A stretch of 64,000 nucleotides of DNA. Origin: Halicephalobus mephisto (taxonomy: Eukaryota > Nematoda > Chromadorea > Rhabditida > Panagrolaimidae). A program made the translations under genes and the position numbers. Shown piece by piece: positions 21,479 through 33,400 of the stretch (the first letter of the stretch is position 1; each line of letters starts with the position of its first letter). Location: assembly GCA_009193035.1 (NCBI GenBank), contig SWDT01000105.1:1-64000 (forward strand). Reading direction: 5' to 3'. The notes below the pieces were generated by a model. The model had not been told where the DNA came from and did no database searches. It saw only the letters and a program-made list of their open reading frames with translations.

Positions 21479-24400
21479 TTAAAGTTGATAATAATTGTTT
21501 AAAATCACTGCAATGAAGACCGAGAACACGAAGAAGAAGAGCTGAAATATAATCATTATTCAGTATTCAATTAACTTCAAAATAAAAAAAAATGTAGAAG
21601 TATGGGGTACGGGAGGCTAGGCTTAGACTTATGTAAACTGTAAAAGGTCAAAACTTTCCCGTAATCAAGGATGTGGTTTATAAACCACCAGAAGGGCTTG
21701 CGGGATTGCGCTGAGGGGTCAGTGTAGCTGTTTAGCATCTTGTCCTAATCCCTAGGGAGTATTACCTGCGCAACCAGGCCGTGGACTGCACCATAGTGGT
21801 GAACCTTTCCCCCTTTATGAGGTACTCATTGCCTACTGTAGTATTTCGTAACGCCTGGGTTGGGCAAGCACGGGATGTCCACGGTTTGAAACCGCAACTT
21901 TCCGAATGACCAGTGGTGTTCATCGCTACTGAGCCAACCACGTTCTAGCTTAGACTTAAGATAACTATAAAGATAATTGTGAAGATTAAACTTCGGCTTA
22001 AAGTAACTGTAAATATAAAATTTAAAATAACTACAAAAATAAGCGTGAAGATTAAACTTCGGCTTAAAGTAACTATAAATATAAAATTTAAAATAACTAT
22101 AAAGATAATTGTGAAGATTAAACTTCGGTTTAAAGTAACTGTAAAGATAAAATTTAAGGTAACTACAAAGATAAATGGAAAAATTAGGCTTAATGGAAAT
22201 GTAAATAGAAGAATTAAGGCTAGGATTCGGGATAAGTCTAAAATTGGATTTAGGGTAGGGTACTTACCATGATGAGTAGAGCACCGTTTCGCTCGCTGAT
22301 TGTCTTTTTGATATAAGAGACAAACTTTCTGAATCTCCTGGAGAGACTCATTTTGTGGACCCTGTGGAGACCGGATGGAGACCGAGGGGAGTCTTGAAGA
22401 CTTGACTGACTCGGAGTCGAGGATCCAGAACCACTGTTTTTTTGTCGCTTCTTTGGACTTTCGTTAGGTGTCCGATTCGTCGTGAAAGTCGTCACGAGAG
22501 ACGGAGCACTACACAGTTCTTCCGTTTCTGACTTCTGAACGACGAAAACCCGGCACATTTTTGAACAACTCGAATTCGGAGTCAATTGAAGCGTGAAACT
22601 TGGACAAGTACCTTCATAAACCTGAAGAACAAATATTTTTAAAATCGTGAGATCACAAAAAATTAAAAATTAACATCTTCACTAACTAGTTTTGAAGCAA
22701 CTTTCCAGAAGCTACAGTAACCCAAGTGATGTTCTGGTTTTTTATAAATTATTTCGAAATCAAATATAAAAATTTTAAAATTTTTTAAAATTATTCCGAA
22801 ACAAATTCCAGAAGTTTGCAAAAGTTACAGTAACCTGAGCTACAATTCTGATTTTGCTTAATAATTACTCAATAATTTTAGGTAATTTTGAAATTAAATT
22901 TTTAGAATCTTGTTCTTCATAGATGAGTCTAGAATCCTCTAGATTACGGTAATGTGAAGTACATGATTCCATTTTTAAAATTTAATTTTTACATGAAATT
23001 GTAAATACTTCGAAAATATCACAACTACCCCTACAGTAACTTTATTGAAAATATTTCGTTTATTTTGTTTTTGTTGGATCGTCGCTGGGGAATCCGGATC
23101 CGCGTGTAGACAAAAATATATGGAAATAACTGTATGGGGCCAAAAGCACGAGATAAATACGACTCTTATAAAAATTATTGCGCAATCTTAAAATTATCGC
23201 CAGCCCGCAATCGTACATCTTTCATTGGTCCTCAGGGTATTTCGCTTCGGGACCACTGCTGTGTGGCTTGCGCTCGAGTAGATTGTACACAATCCAACAC
23301 TTTGAATAAAAACAATACATTACTTCGACTTGATTTCGCTTCGGGACCAATGCTGTGTGGCTTGCGCTCGAGTAGATCATGCACAATCCAACAGTTTTTA
23401 AAAATAAAACTTACAGTTTTCCATTGTTCAGGAGCCCCTTTCCTGTCGGGTTTCGGACCCACTTGGAGTCTGTAGACAAGGGTTTCTCCAGTTTCCTCAT
23501 CGTTGTTGTTGTTGATGAATCTCACAGGAGACCATTCAATTTGGAAGACATTAGGTCCACTTTCGGTTACTGTAGGAGCTCCTTTAATCGTTGTCGGAGG
23601 AATTTTCGTCGTCATAAAATCATAAATTTTCGACCACGGTCCGGTCAAAGACGGTACACCTTTTGCGTGTGAAGCTCGGATTCTGAATCTATGAATTGCA
23701 GATTCTTTTAAATTTTTAATTTTTGTGAATTTTGCTGTTCCTTCAAATACTCTACTAAAATTACCATTATCATTTTCTTTTTCGAGATAATAATAACATG
23801 GATCTAAAGTCGAACTACTTGGTTGATTTGTCCATTTTAATTTTAAAGTATTTGATTGAGCTTGAAGCAACTGTAATTCCGGCGGTTCTGGAGGCGGAGC
23901 AAAAGTTTCACATGTTATTGTTGAAATTTCGCTTGAACCTTCTGAATTTTCTGACGTTAAATCTAATTTATATAATGTTTCTGGTTTAAGATTAGATATT
24001 ATGAAATTATTTGAATCATTTGGAAGCTCATGTTGAGCAATGAGATTTTTGGATTTAGATTCTGAAGAGATCTTCTGAACGACAAGTCTATGACATGTCA
24101 ATGGTGATCCGTTGTCGTTGCCAGGGGTCCATGAAAGCGACAATTCCGTTGACGAAAGTGCTTCAACATGTAGTTGATGAGGTTGATCCGGTACAGTAGC
24201 AGGACTTTCAAATTCTAAAATTTCACTTGATTCAGAATATCCGCCTTTGTTGACAGCAATTACAGTAACCATATATCTACATGCTGGAATAAGTTTTTCA
24301 AATTCAAATTCAGTTTTATTTGATTCTCCAAGTTTTTCATCTATGACGTCATTTTTTTCTTTTCTTTTTGAATTAATTATATATTTAATTATTTCACTTC

Positions 24401-27400
24401 CATTGAGATTAATTGGACAATCCCAAAAAAGTATAGGATTTTTTCTTTCTTCTGGTTTTATAATTTTTAAATTAATCGGCGGACTAGGAGTACTGTATAA
24501 AGTACAAGCACTTCCGATGGGACTCCAGTCGCCTTCGTTCCTTTTTCCTTCGACATCCACGATCACAGCTCTGGCCCTGACTTGGACGTGTTCTACTGGC
24601 TTCAGATTCTCCAATTTGTATTCACTTTGTTCTCCAGAATAAATAATAATCGGCTGAGTGTCGATTCTTTGAAGTTCAAAAATCAAAGGATAAACAGATT
24701 CATAATTTTCTGTAATTTTCCATTGAACATCCATCGAACACCAAGTAATATTTAAAAATTTCGGTGTTGTACAAGATGCCGGAGGTGATATATCTTTCTT
24801 TTTTGTTGATCTTTTAATATATACTGTATCTGACCAAGTTGAAAATGTATGTTTTCTGTTATTAACTGCTTGTACTCTAAAAATATTTAAATTTTTGTCA
24901 TTTATCGTACACGATGATGCTGCTCCTTTGTAACACATCTTCCACATCGATTCTGCAGGTTGTTGATTTTCTTCAATCGATGCGCCTTCAAGCACGTAAG
25001 ATAAACTTTCAAATTCTCTTGCCGGATATCTCCATGAAAGTTCCAAAATTCTTTCATCAACAAAAATTTTTTGAAGATTAATCGGTGCCAAAACTCTGTC
25101 TCTTTCGTAATAATTGCCTGAGGGAGCTGCTTGATTAGAACCTTGATAACTTGAATTTTCATATTGATCTCTTCTAGTTCTTCCCGTCACAGCTTCCGTT
25201 CTTATCTCCTGACCCATATCCGTCAAGACATGAAGTCTGAACAAGTACTCTCGGTTGCTGAAATTAAAATATTTTCTAAAATTTAAATTTCGAAATTTTT
25301 TAATTTTAAAAAATCTTAGAAACTTCTGTAAGTTACTAAAATCTTAAAGTTTTTAGAAAATTCCATAATCTAGTAAACATTTTCAGAAGTCTTCGGAATC
25401 TACTCTAGGCTTCTGAAATCTTCAAGAATTCCATTTTCAGTACTTCAGAAGAACTTCTGAGATCCCCTAAAGTTCTAAAAGTCTCCAGAATCTACTTGAG
25501 ATTTCTGAAATCTTCAAAAATTCCATTTTTAGTCCTTCAGAAGAACTTCTAAGACTCCCTAAAGTTCTACAAGTCTCCAAAATCTACTCTAGGCTTCTGA
25601 AATCTTCAAGAATTCCATTTTCAGTACTTCAGAAGAACTTCTAAGACTCCCTAAAGTTCTACAATTCTCCAGAATCTATTTTAGGCTTCTGAAATCTTCA
25701 AGAATTCCATTTTTAGTCCTTCAGAAGGACTTCTAAGATTCCCTAAAGTTCTACAATTCTCCAGAATCCAAATAGTTTATATTTTAGAAAATCCCAAAAA
25801 TTAAAAATCATTTTAAAAACTTTCTATTTTTGTAAAATCCCTTTAAATTAATGCAGAATTTTAAAAAATCTTTTAAAAATAACTAGTTTAAAAGTCCAAT
25901 TTTCATCGGTCCATTGTGCAAAATGTAACGAATACGATCATAAAAAACGACTTTTTTGCATTTTTTACGGAACGAAAAAAATTAGAAAATGAATCATTTG
26001 TTCCATTTTAAATGACAAATTTGGAATTGTAGGAATGTAGAACAAAGTTTAATCTGTTCTATTGACCTTTAAAAAATCAGAAATTATGCAAAATTTTTTT
26101 GAAATTTTCAAAGGTTTCAAACCGGTCATTGTCGTCACCCCTACCCCTGGTCCCCAACCCTTGAACTCTAATTAATCCAAAAGAAGAATAAAATGCAGTG
26201 GGAAAAATATTATAGTAAGGATTTTCAATCTTTATAAAACTCAAAAATAGTTTTTAAGCTACTAAATTTTAACAAAAAAGAACCCTAACAGTAACTATAA
26301 CTGCAATTACAACTCTAACCCTAACTTTAACTCCTACTCCAATCTTAACCTTATCCTACTCTTAACTCTAATCCTAACCTTAATCCTAATCTTAACTCTA
26401 ACTCTAACCCTAACTCATCCTAACCCTACTCTTAACTCTAACTCTAACCCTAACTCTCATCCTAGCCCTAATCTTAACTCTTACCCTAACTCTCATCCTA
26501 ACCCTAATTTTAACTTTAACCTTATTACTTCAATTACCCCTCATGCAAAAAAGTAACATTCATCTTTAAAAATCCATTGCTGTAGTCTTTAGTTTGGATG
26601 AAATTTAAATTTTTGAGAAGTATATCTTACCTTTGAAGATTAGTAACAACAGCTCCAGCGCTGTTGTAGCATTCGTGGGGTACTGGCTGAAAGTCGTTAC
26701 TTCTGGCATCACAGTACTCTAACTGAAATTAATTTTTAATAACAAGTGTTATAAAATTAAAAATAAATATTTTTCTAAAATTTCGAAATTCTTTAATTTT
26801 TTTAACATTTTTAAAAATAACACACCGTATAATTGTTGGGGTTGTAGATAGGGGTCCAGACGAGTTTAATCGACCGATTGTAGCTTCCGACGACTCCGGG
26901 AGGTTGGATTCTGAAGTGCTGTCCTTGCGATGAACTGGGGCCTTGATGATGATGAGGAAGATTAGAGGCCGTGGTTGAGAAGTACTGTGGTGGACTTGGT
27001 TCTGAATCTCCGACATCATTTCTGGCAATTATTCTGACTTTATACGATGTACTTGGTTCTAAATTTGTTATTTTTGTTTGTTCTCCAGGTCCTTCAAATA
27101 CAGTACTATATGTGTCTCTTTTGTCATTTTTGGCTATTTGAACGATAACTGTTTTTGCTTGTCCCGAGGGTATGGAGTTCCTCCAGTTGACGATCAGCCA
27201 TGTCGGACCTCGATTTCCTATTTTCGGTTGATTCGGAGTCTCAGGTACAATTGCCTTTGTTTTGAACGTAATACTTGCACTTTGATATCCATACAAATCT
27301 CTATCAGGAAGACTGGCCCTGATATTGACCATATAATTCGTGTTTGGTTTAAGTCTATTGATCCTCAAAACACTCGTGTTTTGTTCACATTTGTGACTTG

Positions 27401-30400
27401 CAACCATAGCATTCGGATTATTTGGTTCAAAAACGAATACTTCATAAACAAATTCTGATGCATCAATTTGAGGGAATGGCCCTCCAGAAGCCGCTGCTTC
27501 GGAAGTATCAATCGCCTGCCAAGAGACTTCTACTTCTCTCGCAAAAACATTAACAATGTTAGGTGGTTGAATGCTATTCAAAGTTTCTTTCAGCCTTTCT
27601 CGTTCATGTTCTTCTTCTTCGAATTCATAATCCTGAAAAAATTAAATTAAAACTACGAAATTCATCCATTTGTAAGTTTGTCTGTTCGTACGTTCGTACA
27701 TTTGTAAGTTCTTACATCTGTGCGTTTGTACATTTGTACGTTCGTACGTTTGTAAGTTCGTACATTTGTACGTTTGTCTGTTTGTACGTTTATACATCCG
27801 TATGTATGTAAGTTCGTACATCTGTGCGTTTGTACATTTGTACATCTGTACGTTTGTAAGTTCGCACATTTGTCTGTTTGTACGTTTGTATGTTCGTATA
27901 TTTATGTACTTTCTCACTTGTATGTTTATCTGTTTATATATTTTTAAACCAAATTTTTAATTTCATTGATATTTTTGAAATTTTTTTGATAATCCACCTC
28001 ATTCAAGACTAAGGTTTAATTTACAAAAACAGACGCTCAATGACAGATTTAAAGATCACAGACTGGTCTGGCCAGGCACGCTACTCAGTCGACCCCGGGT
28101 TGTGATCGACCTGTGCAACCTGGCACCATCTCGCGCAAAACATTTATTTGTTCGCTAAACTTCTTGCGCTACTTCAAGACGGAAAAGAAAAGAATGACCT
28201 CTTGGCCAGACTAAACGTAAAAAATGATTTTTATATAATAAAAAATAATTTTTATATTCATAAAAAATGATTTTTATATTCATAAAAAATGATTTTTATA
28301 TAATAAAAAATAATTTTTATATAACAAAAAATGACTTTTATATAATAAAAAATGACTTTTATATAATAAAAAATGATTTTTATATAACAAAAAGTGATTT
28401 TTATATTCATAAAAAATGATTTTTATATAACAAAAAATTGATTTTTATATAATAAAAAATGATTTTTATATAATAAAAAATTGATTTTTATATAATAAAA
28501 AATAATTTTTATATAATAAAAAATGACTATAAAGTAAATAAGAAATACAAAAACTAAAAAGATCAATTTGTTACAATAATCCTTTATAAATTTACGCTTA
28601 GTCAATAGTGAACATAAAAGAAACAATTTTTTTGATTAAAAAGACCGAAAAAATTGGTTTTTTTACAAAAAATTATTAAAGAATATAGATTTTAAAAATT
28701 CTTATATTACTGTAACACAGGAATTTAGAAAACAGTAAAAATGATGACTTATTACTGTAGCGTTAATTTCTTATAAAATTTCGAAAAAATTGATTTAAAT
28801 AAAAAAATTAAAATTTTTGTTTATAAATTACAATAAAAGATGAACTTTGAAAATTTTTATATTACTGTAATATAAGAATTTGGAAAATCTAGTAGTTAAA
28901 AATGACTCATTACTGTAGTGTTGGTTGAAGTTCTTATAGAATTTCAAGAGGACTGACATTTTGAGTAGAAAAAGAACACTTGAAAAAAATTGGTTTTTGT
29001 TTATAAAAAAAATCATTGTAGAATGTAGATTTTAAAAATTACCATATTACTGTAACATAAGAATTCGAAAAATTCCGTAAAAATGATGATTGATTACTGT
29101 AACATTAATTTTTTGATATTTAAAAAAAACTGATTTTTTTAATTAAAAAATTTAAAATTAATTTTCGTTCGTGAAAAATTATTAAAGAACATGATAGATT
29201 TTAAAAATTACCATATTACTGTAACATAAGAATTCGAAAAATTCCGTAAAAATGATGATTGATTACTGTAACATTGATTTTTTGATATTTAAAAAAAAAC
29301 TGATTTTTTTAATTAAAAATTTTTAAAATTAATTTTCGTTTTTGAAAAATTATTAAAGAACATGATAGATTTTAAAAATTACCATATTACTGTAACATAG
29401 GAATTCGAAAAATTCCGTAAAAATGATGATTGATTACTGTAACATTAATTTTTTGATATTTAAAAAAAAACTGATTTTTTTAATTAAAAAATTTAAAATT
29501 AATTTTCGTTCTTGAAAAATTATTAAAGAATATTGAATAACTTTAAAAATCCCCTATAATACTGTACTAAAGGAGTTTAAAAACCTTAGTTAAAGATGAC
29601 TCATTACTGTAGTGTTGATTTAAGTTCTTATGGAATTTCAAGAGGACTGACCTCTTAAGTAAGAAAAACTCAAAAAATTGGTTTTCGTTCGTAAAAAATT
29701 ACAAAATATTAAAAACAAAAAAATCAAATTATTACAGTAATCCTTGTTAGATTTGGATTTATTCAATATTAAAAATAAAAAATTTCAATCAAATTCGAAA
29801 ATTTTAAATATCAAAAATTCTAAATTCATACTGTAATGCAGAAACTCTAATAACTAAAAAGTGGATTATTACTGTAACGAAAACTGAACTTTTTATAAAA
29901 TTTCGAAATAATTTTTAATTCAAAAATCGAAAAATACTCATAAGATAAAAGAGGATCAAAAATACCGTATAACTACAGTACCGAGTATAATTAAATTAGT
30001 TATTTTTTAAAATTTATTTTTTTAGAAAAATATCATTTAAAAAAAATTTTTTTTCCAAATTTTAGGTCAATTTATTTTTTTTTTAATTTTAGAAAAATAT
30101 TATTTAAAAAAATTTTTTTTAGAAAAAAATATTTTTTTTTTGATTTTAGAAAAAATATTTTTTTTTTTGATTTTAGAAAAATATTATTTTTTTTATTTTA
30201 GAAAAATATTATTTTTTTTTATTTAAGAAAATATTATTTTTTTTGATTTTAGAAAAAATATCTTTTTAATAAAAATCGAAAACTTACAACTTCATCATTA
30301 TTCGGAACAGCTAGTGGATTATATCCAGAAATAGGTACTTGTTGAACAATAGGCGGAATAATTCCTTGTGCAGCACACATAGCGTACATAGGATCAACAC

Positions 30401-33400
30401 CAGGTGGACAAGCCACCGGAACAAATCCACTTGATGATCTTTTAGATGATGATGTCCATTGTCTATTACCGTAATATGGATCAACTATTTCTTGTCCAAC
30501 TAAAGGATTTTGAAATTGTGTCCCAACAGGTGGCGAAATCGACTTTGGTGAAGCGCCGTTACTTGTTGATGCAACTGAATTAGGGACATTTTTCAATGGA
30601 GTCGTCGATCCAGAACCTCTCGGGATTTGTGGCGGCAAAGTCATCTAAAAAATTATTTCATTTTAAAAATTTTTTAAAAAATTTCTTTAAAATTTAACTT
30701 TTTAAATTTCTTTTATTTTTCAATTTTTTTAAAATTATTTAAAAAATTTTTTAAAATTTCTTTAAAATTCAACTTTTTAAATTTCTTTATTTTTAAAAAT
30801 TGTTTTATTTTAAAAATCATTTTTATAATTACTTAAAAATTGAAGTTTTTTTTTAAAAATAAATTTATTTTTATAATTTCTTTAAAATTTAACTTTACTT
30901 TTTAAATTTCTTTTGAAATTTCTTTGAAAAATCAATTTTCTTTTATTTTTAAATTTTTTAAAATTATATGTATTTTTAAAATTATATATTTCATAATTTT
31001 CTTCGATATTTCGGAAATTTTGCATCAAAACACAAATTTTGAATACATTTTTGTTGATCCCCTTTCTTTTCAAATTTCTATTGACTAAAGTATCTTTGTT
31101 TGTTAGTACTTTTATTCCGATTGGCTATCTGCCAAATATCCCAGAGGCAATCAACCATTTCTATCGCCAACTGTCTTTAAAATATAAAATTTTTCTAAAA
31201 TAAAAAAATCATTTTTAAATTTTCCATTTTTTTAAATTTCAAACATTTCGATTTTTTCATTTTTTAGAATAATTTAAAATATTTTTAATTTTCTATTTTT
31301 AAAATTTAAAGTAATTTAAACTTTTTTAATTTTTTAAAATTTTTTACTTTTTTTAAAAATTTAATACATTTTTTAATTTTTTTTACTTTTTTTAAATTCG
31401 AAAGAATTTGAATTTTTTTGATTTTTTAAATTTAAAATAATTTTTATTTTTTTGCATTTAATATATTTTTTAATTTTTTTTACTTTTTTAAATTTAAAAT
31501 AATTTTTATTTTTTCGCATTTAATATATTTTTTAATTTCTTTACTTTTTTAAATTCGAAAGAATTTGAATTTTTTTACTTTTTTAAATTTAAAACCCCTT
31601 TAAATTTTCTATTTTTTTAACTTAAAACCATCTGACTAAATATACGAACAATTTTCATTTTGCGCTATTGACCATCGTCATTTTTGTAAACTGACCGTCG
31701 GACTTAGTGTGTTCAATAGATGAACGTTCGACAAATGAAGGCAAAGCATTTTGGGCTGGCTATAGATCCTGCTTTGAAAAGATCGATCTTTTCGCAAAAT
31801 TATCGAGCTAAATGCTCAAACAAACTCTCCCTTGCGCGGTGACAATTTGTGCTAGCTAAACTGATCATCATACTATTATAAAAAGACGGAAACAAAGATT
31901 GTGACGAAATTTTTTTAACACAAAATTCTTACAATTTCAAAAAATCCAAAAATCACATAACTATAAAATTTTAAAAAATTTAAAAAATCACATTACTAAA
32001 AAATTAAAAAATTTCATCATCAAAAAAAATTAAAAATTAAAAAATTTCATCATTATAAAATTTAAAAATTAAAAAATTTCATCATCAAAAAAATTAAAAA
32101 AATCAAAAATTTCATTATTAAAAAATTTAAAAATTTCATTATTAAGAAATTTAAAAATTAAAAAATTTCATTATTAAAAAAATTAAAAAAGTAAAATTTT
32201 AAAAAATCAAAAATTTCATTACTAAAAAATTTTAAAAAATTTAAAGTCCAAAAATCCCTCAAAATATTTCCAATTTTCTTAAAAAATTCCAAAAATTCTC
32301 ATTTATCCTTTAATAATTCAAAAAACATCATTTTTAAACAAAAAAATGAAAAATTAATTTTATATATTGAATTTTGACAAAGGTCAGTATAAATTTTACT
32401 TTTAATATATATGAAAGAAAACAGATCCCTCTTAAGAAACTTTCGTGACAGTTAGTGCCGTTTCTAATGTAAACTATCTTTTAAAAAGCTCCGTAATCAA
32501 GTGTCGTTCCTTTTTCGGGCTTAATTTCGGACATTTCAGAAATTTATACATCTTAGAAAATTGCCGTTTAAAGAAAATTAAAAAACAAATCTGAATATTA
32601 AATTATCCAAACTGAATATTTCCAAAATTTAAAAATAATAAAAAATTAGAAATTTAAAAAAAAATTAAAAAATAAAAATTTAAAATTTTAGATTTAAAAA
32701 AATTTAAAATTTAAAAATTTATATTTAAAAAATTTAAATTTAAAAAACTTAAAAATTTATATTTAAAAAATTTAAAAAACAAACCCTCGGGGCTCCGGAT
32801 GGCGTCGGACCCTGTGGAGGCTGAGAAGAAAGAATAAGATGCTTCAAACGACCCTGAAAAATAATTTACACATAAAAAGATTACTATAACATTTTCCAAA
32901 AACCGTTAAAAATCAAAAATTTAGAAAATTGTGAAAATTCAAAGAATTTTTAAAACTCCAAAAATCTTCCAAAATTTTGAATTTTCTAAAAACTTTCAAA
33001 AATTTAAAATTTTCTTAAATCTTTCAAAATTTTGAATTTTCTTAAATCTTTAAAATTTCAAATTTTCTAAAATCTTCAAAATTTTGAATTTTCTAAAAAC
33101 TAAAAATTTTTCAAAAATTTTGAATTTTCTAAAATCTTTAAAAATTTAAATTTTTATTTCTCAAAAATTTGAAATTTCCTAAAAACTTACTTGTTCATCC
33201 AGAATTTGTTGAACAAGATGTCCTTGTGGTACTGTTAATGGAAGTGGATGATGTGGATTTGCAGAACTTCCAACCATTCTAATTGTAGCTGGACCAAGAA
33301 TTTGTTTAACACCATTTTCAGTTAATAAACTAATTGATTGTCCTATTTGAACATGTACAAATACATCATGAGTACTATTATTTGTATTTGTTGATGTGTT

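Noticed and set aside
23134..24642. Plus-strand frames opposite the large FNDC3 exon
   Set aside because: Shadows of the minus-strand fibronectin III coding sequence.
27563..27960. Cys/Arg/Val-rich frames on both strands (FVCSYVRTF type)
   Set aside because: Frames come from the TTTGTACG minisatellite and read the same repeat in several phases.
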